Shown piece after piece: positions 20,388 through 29,897 of a stretch of DNA of 64,000 nt. The notes below the pieces were generated by a model, which was given only the letters and a program-made list of their open reading frames with translations, was not told the DNA's origin and did not search any database. The DNA is taken from NCBI GenBank assembly GCA_037176885.1, contig JAWWNJ010000014.1:930001-994000 (forward strand), written 5' to 3'. The stretch comes from Favolaschia claudopus. Taxonomy: Eukaryota; Basidiomycota; Agaricomycetes; Agaricales; Mycenaceae. Position 1 is the first letter of the stretch. Each line of letters starts with the position of its first letter. The translations under genes were made by a program, and so were the position numbers.

Positions 20388-20880
20388 TCAGGTTAACGCC
20401 CCGGGTAGAGGCAGCGAGGCCGTGCCAGAGGAAGTAGGCGACGAGCGGTGGTTGATCGACCCGTTCAGGCCATCCGGCGGGAGGTGGGGGAAGGCAGTGC
20501 GCTGTGAGGCGAAGAATTGAGGTAACAATGGGCGAAGACGTGGCATGTCAAAACGAGAGAGTGCGTCAGCAAGGTAGTTCTGTTCAGAGGAAACCCACAC
20601 GCAGGAGATGGAAAAGCCGAAAGATAGCGCCAGAAGGAAGACCTCCCGCAAGAGCGCCTGCGCAGGTGCCTCCCGAATAGAACCTCCATTCAAACCAGCC
20701 ACGCCGCCGGTGTTATCAACCCGAAGTAAGACCCGGGACCCGGCCCAGGCTGGAGATGCCCAAATACGAAGAGCGTGGAGCACGGCCCACAGCTCCTTGA
20801 AAAGGATAGACTTTCCCCGGTGCCGCCTGGGTACTCGCATCCCAAAAAAATCGATAGGTGCCATTTCTGGGTCATCGGAT
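20388..20880 (-). pseudogene. RNase H fragment of a DIRS-type retroelement
   Basis: The minus-strand frame from about 20864 to 20388 contains SILFKELWAVLHALRIWA, LLRVDNTGGVAGLNGG and SSEQNYLADALSRFD, the E/D/D pattern of the RNase H following DIRS and Ngaro-like RTs. It removes the RNA strand during reverse transcription. The upstream RT core is missing, replaced at about 20885 by Copia sequence. The matching RT start is at 25690-26097, so the parent element was split and lost its YXDD region. Confidence 0.72.
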
Positions 20881-20892
20881 CCAGCTTAGGTC

Positions 20893-21030
20893 AGCGAAGA
20901 AGCAAACTTCCACGGCTCTTTGGACTGGCGAAGCCGAGCTCTACGCTGGCACACACGTCGGGCGTGAAATCATGTGGCTCCGCTCTCTTCTGTTCGAGCT
21001 TGGTTTCTTATACCTCCCGGTAGTGCAGTT
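20893..21030 (+). pseudogene. Copia RNase H fragment, part 1
   Basis: Reads QTSTALWTGEAELYAGTHVG, then REIMWLRSLLFELGF, the C-terminal RNase H of a Ty1/copia polyprotein. It continues in type at 21590-21879 after an interruption of about 560 bp. A near-identical segment (REIMWLRSLLFERGF) occurs at about 25596-25650. Confidence 0.7.
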
Positions 21031-21039
21031 CAAGATTAA

Positions 21040-21199
21040 AATACGAAATATTATAACAATATTATATCGACGATAATACGGATACGATACGGGCCAGGCC
21101 TGTGTACCAGATTATTATTATTCAATGTTATAATAATATTATAATATGAGTATAATACGATATGCTGGGCCCGTATTATCCGTATTATTTTCGTATTAT
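21040..21199. repeat. AT-rich inverted repeat
   Basis: AAAATACGAAATATTATAAC near 21037 faces CGTATTATTTTCGTATTATC near 21180, with ATACGGGCC/GGGCCCGTAT inside. This is a hairpin-forming insertion between the Copia fragment and the LINE tail. Confidence 0.55.
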
Positions 21200-21210
21200 C
21201 TGGGGGGAGT

Positions 21211-21545
21211 ATGCAGTTGAACGAAGAACACCGGGGGTTACTGCGCGAGGCATCAGAAGAGATTTCTCTCCCGAAGATCCTGGGCACTGAGAAGGGCTTG
21301 CAGGCCCTGGCGAAGTTCTTGGAGAAAAGCGGCGCCTTCACCAAGACGGGCCAGCCACGAAACACGACTGAAGGACTAGAGAGGAGGGACGACGAAGACT
21401 TTTGGGGTGGTGGAGAGGAGGAGGGCTCGGAAGGAGAAGGAGAGGAGGAGGAGCCCGAGGTATTTACGCGTAGGTACTATACCGCGCCGGCTTCTTAGCT
21501 ACGTAGAGTAGCTTGTGCCGTCAACCGATTCTCTCTCTCTCGCTG
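21211..21545 (+). pseudogene. LINE ORF2 C-terminal tail and 3' end (probable)
   Basis: The ORF 21211-21498 reads LREASEEISLPKILGTEKGL, then AKFLEKSGAFTKTGQPR and an acidic Glu/Gly tail. I associate this with the extreme C-terminus of Agaricomycete LINE polyproteins. It is followed by GCGCCGGCTTCTTAGCTACG and a CT-rich end, which recurs at 16236-16298. The assignment is from memory of the family, not alignment. Confidence 0.45.
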
Positions 21546-21589
21546 GCCTTGGAACTGACAAGTTGAATCTTCTGCCGAGGAAGTGCCGA

Positions 21590-21879
21590 GGATCACCTGT
21601 CAGCCGGTCCGGGAGGCTCCCGGACCGGCTTCCCATTCCATCGACAATACTTCCACCATCCGGATGATTGTCAATACTGATGAAGTCACCGCTCGAACGA
21701 AGCACGTCCACATTGCCATCTGGTGGATCCGTGAAGCAGTCCTCTATCGCTGCATCGTCCCCTTTTACGTTCCTACGGAGGTGAATGTTGCCGACTTATT
21801 CACGAAACCATTGTCGGCACCACGCCACAAGACTCTCGTCAAGATGTTGGGCATGGCTCCCCGACCGGATGCTCGTTGA
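21590..21879 (+). pseudogene. Copia RNase H C-terminus, part 2
   Basis: Reads SHSIDNTSTIRMI, then KHVHIAIWWIREAVLY and VPTEVNVADLFTKPLSAPRH up to a stop at 21879: the canonical Copia end (HI/DIR..IREA, DxFTKPL). A polypurine tract (GTTGAGGGGGAG, 21882-21893) and an LTR follow directly. Confidence 0.82.
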
Positions 21880-21893
21880 ACGTTGAGGGGGAG

Positions 21894-22108
21894 TGTTGAA
21901 GTATTTATTTCTCTTCCATTTACCGTACATACCTTACTTTCTCCAACTCGCAATCCGTTCCGTTACGCGTCAGACATTCCTCATGTAGCTTTGTGTCACC
22001 GTCACATTCCTCAGTCGTTTCCTCCACGACTGAGGTATGTGCACTTGTATCTACTGCCCTTACAGCTTACTGATTCTCCTGGTAGTTTATACTTACTGTA
22101 TTCTATCA
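21894..22108 (+). repeat. Copia LTR (215 bp)
   Basis: Begins TGTTGAAGTATT after the polypurine tract and ends TATCA, with GGTTATGGGCCCC following as a candidate primer-binding site. It serves as the 3' LTR of the upstream Copia remnant and the 5' LTR of the downstream one. No second copy was found in the window. Confidence 0.75.
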
Positions 22109-22387
22109 GGTTATGGGCCCCGCGCCTCTGCTTAATCTCAGCCAGTACCGGACCGCTACTTGTCGAAAACTCGACGACTCTTTTTATCTCATTCCCCACA
22201 TCTACCCTGCTTCCCGCCACATTCTACGCCAAACTTGTCGCCTTCTCGCTGACACGTCATGCCCGATCCGGACACCAAAACTACGACGGCTTCTTCCTAG
22301 GATTTACCTCACGGCGCTGGGACTTTCTTTCTGCGCGGGGAGGACCGCCTCAAGGACGAAACCGGGTACTTCCCGTGGTCCAAACAG

Positions 22388-25300
22388 ATGAAGTCAGCGT
22401 ACGAGACAATTGAAATCTGGGATATAGTTTTCACGGCATCCAAGCCGGGGGACAAGGCGTCTGCGGAGGAGCACAAAATTTGGAAGAAGAAGGACAGGTC
22501 CGCCCTCTCATATTTGCTGTCTTCTGTCGACAGCGAGCTCGTCGTCAAGGTCTCGGACTATGACACTGTCCACCAAGCCTGGACCGCTCTCGAGACCGAG
22601 TTTGGGCAGACTGGGACTGGGGGTATTATGCTCTGGTTCCGTTAGCTCACTCGTCCCCTCCTACGACACGCACGCACTCGATCAGCATGTGAAGGCCTTC
22701 CAGAAAGCGCAGACTCATCTTACGAAGGCCGGATTCAGTATCCCCGGTCCTATCGTCAGCGCCATCTTCCTCTCCACTCTTCCCTCCAATCCAGACGACC
22801 CCAAATCCTACTATTCCCTTGTCCAGAGCGCCAAGATTGACGACACGACTACTCTGGTCTCTACGATCCAGGGTGTCCTCGATTCCCGTCGCCGCAGGAA
22901 GTCCCCGAAGACCGAGGGTAAGTCGCAGGAGTCTGCCCTCCTCCGACGTCATCCTCCCAGACCAACAACTCCGCGTACAGTGCACGTACAGCGGGTGCGT
23001 ACACCCTCATCGATTCCGGTACATCGACACACATTCACTCTGTTCGACGCGACTTCGTTTCTTACGCCCAAGCCGTATCTGGAAATATCAGCGGGTTCGG
23101 CAACGGTTCGAGGAAAATCGAGGGTCGTACTAGCGTCCCATCCTAAGGGTGGTAACGTCCGACTCAGGTTGAAAGATACCTGTTATGTCCCTGACTCTCA
23201 GCCGACGCTTATATCAGTATCGCGGCTTGGTCAGGCGGACTGTTACACCGTCTTCGGCGGTGGACGCTGTGTTACCTTTGAGAAGGGTGACAGTGGCAAG
23301 CTCATCCGCAACCTTATTTCGTCCGAGAAGGTTATTCTGACCGCCTCTCTTGGTAGCGATCGACTCTATCACCTCGATTTCTCGTCTCGACCTCCGATCT
23401 CTAAGCTTGAGGAGCTGCATCAACGTCTAGGGCATCTAGGCTATCCTGCGCTGCGCGCTCTCGTTCGGAAGGGTCACATTGCAGGCGTGAAACTATCTAC
23501 GGCGGAACTCAATGCTTGCATGGAGGGCAAGATGACTCTTGCCTCTTTTCCTCCTTCGGAGGAGGAAAACGCCGAACAAATTCTCGATCACGTTCATTCG
23601 GATCTTTGGACTGCTCCCGTCCGTACTTTGAGCGGATCGAAGTATGCCCTCGCTTTCACTGATGACTGCTCCCGCTGGATTTGGATGTTTTACCTGCGTC
23701 ACAAGAGCAATGCAGTAGTCGCATTCAAGGAGTAGTTGGAGACGGCCGAGCGCGAGACAGGTCGCAAGCTTAAGGTCTGACACGTCGATAATGGGGGTGA
23801 ATTTATCAACGAAGACCTCAGGCGGTTCTTGAAGGCACGCGGTATTCAGCTAAAAACCAGCGCTCCACGTACTCCTGAACAGAACGGTGTTGCCGAACGC
23901 CAATTTAGGTCTATTTTTGACCGTGTTCGCACCGTCCTCATCGACTCCGACCTGCCGCTTAGCATGTGGGCCGAGGCCAGCAATTACATGGTCTATGTCA
24001 AAAACCGTAACCCACACAGCGCTCTCGACCTTCGTACCCCTTTCTCCATCCGCTTCCCAAACCGCAAACAGCCGAAGTACAGGTCTTTTCACCGGTTCGG
24101 TTGCAGGGCTTACCTCTATAACGACAATCCTAATCGCAAAAAGTTCGACCATCGTGGCGAATCGGTTATTTTTGTTGGGTACCCGGATGATCGCAAGGCT
24201 TGGAAGGTTTATCGCCCCCAAAAGCGTACCTTCATATCAAATTTGACGACAACTCAAACTGTGGGGAATTTCGGCTGAGGGGGAGATACACTCATACAAA
24301 TATTCTTCTCTCAAACCGTCTTCGACCGAAGCTGACGATGATGCTTACAGCCCTCCTTCCTCCACTTCTACGCCTCCAGCTGCTAATCCGGTACCTCCTC
24401 GTGCACCATCCCCTCCTGCTCCGGCTGGACCTGCGGATATCGTGTCACAACCTAAACCCCGGGCACCTCGTCAACCTCGTCCTCTACCACCTTTGCGCGA
24501 ACCATCTACCCGTATTCGGGAAGCCGCTGAGCTTAAGGCTGCAGCCGCAAACCTTAATTCGGGGTTAGCGGAAGCGCCAGCTCCAGAGGATTCTGACCGA
24601 GCACCCGAAGATTCTGCTTTTGCGGAATCCTGGGACGAATTTGAGTTCACTCATATCATTGGTCCCGGCGAAGTTCCTCGCAACTACAAGGAAGCGATGG
24701 AATCGCCCAATCGTTCCGAGTGGGAGAGCGCGATGGAAGTAGAGCTTGATAGCATTGCGAGGATGGGTACATGGGAACTTGTCCCACCACCTCCCGGTGT
24801 CACCCCGCTTGGTTCGCCCTTTGAAGCACGACAGTACTGGTGCTATCACTCGGTACAAAGCTCGTCTATGTGCACAGGGTACACCCCAGGGCCCAGGTAT
24901 TAATTTTTTGATGTCTTTTGCTCCTGTTGTGAAGTCAGAGTCGCTTCGTTACCTCCTAACCCTAGCTGCAAAGCTAGACTGGGAATTTCACGTTGTGGAC
25001 GTCGACTCCGCCTTTCTCAACAGCGAGACGGATCCAGACGAGCCATCTATCTACATGCGACAGCCTCAGGGCCATCGTGTTCGTGGAAAGGAGGACTACG
25101 TCTGTCTCCTGAAAAGGGGAATTTACGGGTTAAAGCAAGCAGCACTTCTCTGGTACCAAAAATTACGTTCCATTTTGGTCAAGATTGGTTTCCGGGTGTG
25201 CATTGCTGATCCGTGCGTCTTTATTCGTCGCCTGGAGAAGGCTATTTCCATCATCAGCGCCCACGTTGATGATCTCGGCTTATTCTGCTCCTCTGTTGCA

Positions 25301-25690
25301 GGAATCAAGGACTTGGGAGAGTCGAAATCCATTCTTGGCCTCGAAATCCTGCGTGATGGTGCGGTTCGACCGCACCATCCCCTTGTCGCATCATTTCTAT
25401 ATTGACTCGATTGTGGCTTGGTATCGCATGGAGGATGCACGGCCCGTATACTCGCCAGTCAACACGTCGGCCGCTCCGCTTTCCAAGTCTCAATCTCCTC
25501 AGACTTCGGAAGAACTCCAGCGCATGACCAACGTTCCCTACCAGCACGCCGTTGGTTTGCTCATGCATACCGCCGTTCAATGCCGTCCCACACGTTGGGC
25601 GTGAAATCATGTGGCTCCGCTCTCTTCTGTTCGAGCGTGGTTTCTTACTACCTCCCGGACCGACTTCCCTTTCCATCGACAATACTTCCA
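22388..25690 (+). pseudogene. Ty1/copia retrotransposon polyprotein, degenerate
   Basis: Gag (22388-22900, UBN2 type: ESADYDT-like region VSDYDTVHQAWTALETEFG, frameshifted near 22640), then a protease remnant; pre-integrase KLEELHQRLGHLGYPALRAL with one zinc Cys lost (CMEGKM); integrase core with HSDLW, VDNGGEF and PEQNGVAE, interrupted by TAG at 23733 and TGA at 23778. RT follows (about 24610-25330) with KARLCAQGTPQG, VVDVDSAFLN, GIYGLKQAALLWYQKL and HVDD in place of YVDD. The frame breaks again near 24300, 24830 and 25350. The RNase H part ends at SIDNTSN around 25690, where minus-strand DIRS sequence begins; no 3' LTR is present. It is clearly inactive. Confidence 0.9.
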
Positions 25691-26097
25691 ACACCGTCAA
25701 AGTAGAAGCCGTACAGCAGAGAGTCGTCTGGGCATACTACAATGTGGTGAAACGCACGCCGCAGGTCAATCTTCAAGAGGAGAGCGCCAGGACCAAGGCG
25801 GCGGAGGCGGTCAAAGAAGGTGTCGAGCGAGGTGTAGGAGAGTGTTACTGCGTCAGAGGAGATGCTATCGTTAATAGACGAGCCACGAGGATAAGAGAGG
25901 TGGTGGACAGTGCGCCACCCGCCATCTGCTTTGGGGACAGTGCCCACAGGTGAGTAAACGACCCGGCGCTGCTCGTGAATGGGGAGGCAGTCGACACGGC
26001 GAAGCTCACCCAGAGAGAAATTTGCCAGAATATCTGCAGCGGTTACAGCGTGCTCGGACGGTGTAGCAGGCAGATTTCGTGAGAAGGCACGGCCCAC
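25690..26097 (-). pseudogene. Reverse transcriptase N-terminal part, DIRS-type
   Basis: The minus strand reads SPVGTVPKADGGWRTVHHLS, YPRGSSINDSI, LLKIDLRRAFHHIVVCPDD and LLYGFYFDGV, then stops at the junction with Copia DNA at about 25690. These are RT fingers and palm motifs up to the first catalytic Asp (KIDLRRAF). The YXDD block is absent. ORF1 is directly upstream and RNase H lies at 20388-20880. Confidence 0.78.
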
Positions 26098-26145
26098 TCG
26101 GGGGCCGGTGTATCCAATTGACGCACCATAGGTACAGATATTATG

Positions 26146-27120
26146 TAGGTGTTATACGAAGGAGGGGTCAGGATAATCCTGAAGTAAGAAAGATAACATA
26201 GCGGGATTAAGGGAGCTAGTAACACAAGGACCAGAGGTAGGGGCAACTGGGAATGTGATGTGTGTATTAGGACGGGGAGGGGGAGGATGCATTAGACGGG
26301 CAGCGAGATGAGCGGTATGCAAAAGGGGTGATAGAGAGGGTGGGGTGCGAGGAGCCAGTGGACGAAGAGGAACCGAAGGGTTGGTCGGAGTGGGGCAGAG
26401 GCCGGACTCGGTCGGCATGCCCCAAACATCCTACTTCCGCTTCTGGGGGCAAGCATGTGCAGGGTGGGCGCCATGACACGCAATGCAGACGTGGCGGCGA
26501 GAGCACTTGTCACCCATGCGGCAACCAGCGGCGTCCTGAAACTTGTAGCAAGTCTTGTCAACCTTTGGCCGGGATGCAGGGGCGCTGGGTTCGGGCACTT
26601 GGAGGAGAATGGTGGAGGCAGTGGGTAGCGAACCAGCCTGGTGGAGACGAGGCCCTGATTGGGCGTCACCCAGCGCGTGGGGAGAAAGTTCTCCGCCATG
26701 CGCACACGAATAAATTCGTAGTGGCAACGCAATACTGCGGACCACTCGTACTGTGTGGTGAAATCCATGAGCTGGCTGGTGCAGATAGAAAGCGCGGCAG
26801 CAACACCACCATTGGTGGTGTCAATGAGGGAGCGGATGCCGGTGTAGGTCGACCAGGCATCAAGGAGCGGAGGCAGGGGAAGGCCAGGACCCATGCGCGG
26901 GGAAGGCCCGCATCGAGGGCTTCCTCTGGTTGTTCCGGGGCGGCAACACCAGAAGTCGGGTGGAAGAGGATGGGCACGGGGGAAGCGGGGGCAGCGGCGG
27001 CGATGGAGGAGAGCTTGGGGAGGTCGTCGGCTTCGAAGGTGCCATTCACAATGGCGTCAATGTGCGCCAGCTTGACGCGGCGGTACCACATCGTGGGGGA
27101 CCGAAAGGAGGCGGAAGCGA
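26146..27120 (-). pseudogene. DIRS-type ORF1 (Gag-like) with CCCH zinc finger, frameshifted
   Basis: Reads on the minus strand from about 27120: VKLAHIDAIVNGTFEADDLP, then a Pro/Ala-rich linker, LLDAWSTYTGIRSLIDTTNG, QLMDFTTQYEWSAVLRCHYE and a C-x8-C-x5-C-x3-H finger (CYKFQDAAGCRMGDKC) at about 26520-26570 in another frame. At least two frameshifts separate these blocks. The position just upstream of the RT fragment fits the gag gene of the same element. Confidence 0.7.
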
Positions 27121-27168
27121 AATTGTCAAGCTCACCGGCTGCGTTGGTAGTGGGGACCGTAACATTCT

Positions 27169-27306
27169 AATAGGGAGGTTGTGCGAGCGACCCAGGTCGC
27201 TATTAAACCGCTTAGGTCTCCACAACGAGCAGTCTCAGATGTGATATCCCAGCGACCTAGGAATGTCCCAGGGCAATACTCTTCTAGGTCGCTTGGAGAT
27301 CACACG
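27169..27306 (+). mobile_element. AGCGACC-family miniature element, truncated
   Basis: Starts AATAGGGAGGTTGTGCGAGC, has the CCAGGTCGCT block and the internal AGCGACCTAGGA...TCTAGGTCGCT pair. The right end does not match the full copy at 56374-56580. Confidence 0.65.
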
Positions 27307-27309
27307 TGG

Positions 27310-27540
27310 TATGATAGCGGACAGAACTTCATGTCAAGCCGTAATTTTGGTTGAAATTCTTCAAGATTTGAGATGTAGCAGGAACATAGGGTGGGTTTAT
27401 AGGTAAAATTTTCATTTCAGAGAAAACGGAGTAACCCTAACCTAGGGTAAGAAAAGCGCGAAATTTTTGCGGAAATTTCCAAAATTGTGTGTACCTAACT
27501 TGCGATTTTGCGCTGAAAAATTTGCAATTTGCCCTCCAAA
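27310..27540 (+). repeat. Dispersed repeat, copy 1
   Basis: Shares an ordered series of blocks with 48765-48965: ACTTCATG, then GAGAT.TAGCAGGAAC, GGTTTATAGGT.AAATT, TATTTCAGAG-like and AAAATTGTG. The copies are diverged. No ORF or inverted ends found. Confidence 0.6.
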
Positions 27541-27595
27541 CAGCACCAGATTGCTCTGTGATGGTGTTAGACTCCCCTGATACTGTGAACCATCT

Positions 27596-27745
27596 GTCTC
27601 GGTTGCCCAGACGTTCGAGAGAGCATCTTGGCGCGCTGCGCGCGCGGGCGGACCTGCGGTCCGCTATTGATCCTTGCCACGCGAGGTCGGTTAGTTGTGA
27701 TGTGCGCAAGATGCTCTCGGAATGTCTGGGGCAGTTGCCCTGTCA
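27596..27745 (+). mobile_element. GTCTCGG..CCCAGACGT family element upstream of a helicase
   Basis: Begins TGTCTCGGTTGCCCAGACGT and ends with TGTCTGGGGCAGTTG, resembling one arm of 16989-17630. Inside, GAGAGCATCTTG faces CAAGATGCTCTC, and a GC-rich centre (GCGCGCTGCGCGCG) gives a strong hairpin. The helicase ATG is 51 nt downstream, so the element lies in its leader or promoter. Confidence 0.65.
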
Positions 27746-27796
27746 CACCGCCCATGCAGTCACATCTGCTATCTTTTGTTACAATCTCTGATTATC

Positions 27797-28579
27797 ATGC
27801 CTTTGTTTGCTCGTGTCAATACATCAAAGTCTATACACTCTTCGACGCGCCGTCGAGCTGGCCCTTCCCTGCCTATTGAGATGCCGCGGGAGCACGACCA
27901 TGTCCAACGCACCGCCGCATCCCAACAAATTCTCAAGGATGCCCGCGAAAAAGCGCGTCAGAAGACCGGTTACGACTCGGCATCGACCCGACGCGAATTG
28001 ACGCGTCTTTTCGAATCTAGCTTCAAAAAACCTCCATATACTTGGCAGCTCGACGTCTCTGAGGCTTATCTGCTCAAGCTTGACGTGATTCTCATCGCTG
28101 GGACTGGGTCCGGGAAAACAATACCATTCATGATGCCGCTTTTATTAAATCGTGAAAAGTATTCGTTGGTGATTTCCCCATTGAAGATTTTGCAGGAGGA
28201 ACAGGTGCGAGGCCATTTCTGCATCTCTGCTAGTGGTACTAATCAATTCTCAGGCAAAACGGTTCGAGAAGCTCGGCCTAAATGCTGCCGCGGTGAACGG
28301 AGACACATTCTCTCGTGAATTGCAGAAAGTACGTGTTTTCGACGCGTCTCTACGCGTATATCCTCTAATTCTTCAAAGGAACTCGAGGGCCAGACCCACA
28401 ACGCAATATTCACGTCGCCCGAGATGTGTCTTGAGCACGAATCTCTCCGGAAATGGATACAAGATCCCGTTACCGGCAGAAGGGCTCTCGGCACCATCAT
28501 CGACGAAGCTCACTGCCTGTCACAATGGGGTGGGGATTTCCAGCCGCATTATGCCCTTCTCAGCAAGCTCCGCAGCTGA
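27797..28579 (+). pseudogene. RecQ-like DEAH helicase, N-terminal fragment
   Basis: Three exons: 27797 to about 28204, then from the acceptor near 28252 to the GTACGT donor near 28330, then about 28379-28579; both introns are GT-AG and phase 0. Motifs: a leader region, TWQLDVSEAYLLKLDVILIA, Walker A GTGSGKT, SLVISPLKILQEEQ (motif Ia region), NAIFTSPEM and the Walker B box IIDEAHCLSQWG. It stops at LLSKLRS followed by TGA, so the remaining half of RecA-like domain 1 and all of domain 2 are missing. It could not unwind DNA. Basidiomycetes carry many expanded copies of such helicases. An alternative start is ATG 27881. The tail is replaced by unrelated sequence with a 43-bp palindrome at 28698. 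Confidence 0.82.
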
Positions 28580-29895
28580 GTTTGAAGGATCAAGGGCAGC
28601 CGAATGATTACCAATTAGTGATACAGTCAATGTACTGCTAGACTCCGACATGGGCCGATAAACGGCCCGCAGTAATGGAATATTGATTGATTGATTGATT
28701 GACTGGCGGCAGTTTGGCCGCCAAACTGCCGCCAGTCAATTCAATACTGCCGCCAAATTTTAGTGCTTGAGTTCAATAGCTCTAGGGATACTCCGAGAGC
28801 CATAATACCCGGTAATATTGCTCAATAATGCATATCGAGTGTTTCCATTGTGCTACATTTGATTTAGGTATCGGTTCAATTACTTACGTACCTTTCTCTG
28901 GAGAAAGGTACGTAACACAACTCGAGCCGACTTTTCGCAGTTACTTATTGGGGGGGAATGGAATGAGAACCAGGATACCTTTAGAATATGCTGTATTTGA
29001 ATAACGGTGGCCCCAATAGTTCATTTTGCGAAGAAGTCCAGCTTTGCACCTATTTGGTTTTGACAGGTGCTGCCGGCAGCAGCTTCTTTCTCCCAACGCG
29101 CACGACTGGCTTCAGGAAACCGCTCCTCGTCAACTCGCTTCAATGTCAGCGTTCTCAGAGGATTCTAATGATGCCTACTATAGCATCTGCTTTTTTGTGA
29201 CTCTTGTTCAACTCTTGCAAATTCACATATGTCACCGACTGTTGAATTCAAAGTCTTGCACTGTGTGATTTTGCACCTGGTCCAGGATGAACGGCTTTTC
29301 TACTCGATCCTATGGAAACCCGGAGCACCACGCTGATGGTGATGTGATCGCATCACACATTGTGTGATCTCCGTCTGCGGCATATCATTATGGCTTATAT
29401 GGACCCGGAACACCCCCCTCAACCATCTTCGGCGCAACTTTGTTGACTGGGTTATGCGTTTGGTTTGCTTATTTTTACGGCAAATGTTTGACTTTTAATC
29501 TTAGCCGAGTGGCTGTACGAGGTCACCTTGCACACAAACCCAGCGCCGATTTGCCATGAGGATCCCATGGCCCCGCTTATTGATATAGGTATATTCCTAC
29601 TGTAGTAATAAACAATATTTGTTACCTCGAACGCTCTTGAAACGCATCGGGATGCGAAGCAATGGGCTTTGATCGGAAATGTGAAGTAAAACACGATCAC
29701 ATGACCGTATCAATTTCCTCTTCTTCTTCGTGTTTCTCTGCATTGGCGGCAGTCTGATATTTTTTTGATATATACACACAGAGTTTGAATCCAGAGAAAC
29801 ATTCCTTGTTGTTCTCAGCGAAAAACAGCGAGGTTTGGCCGAGAAATTGTGAATTGCAGAGAAAAGTCGAACAGAGATTACAAGTAATTGAAGTA
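28580..29895. other. Gene-free stretch
   Basis: No gene supported. Holds a TTGA microsatellite (28683-28700), a 43-bp palindrome (28698-28740), a hairpin GTACCTTTCTC/GAGAAAGGTAC at about 28888-28914, and a GTGTGATC inverted pair near 29350-29370. Confidence 0.45.
28698..28740. repeat. Perfect 43-bp palindrome
   Basis: Arms of 21 bp (ATTGACTGGCGGCAGTTTGG plus C, and its exact inverse) around a single central C at 28719. It follows a run of TTGA units. A partial third arm (TACTGCCGCCAAA) follows at 28744. Confidence 0.85.
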
Positions 29896-29897
29896 AA

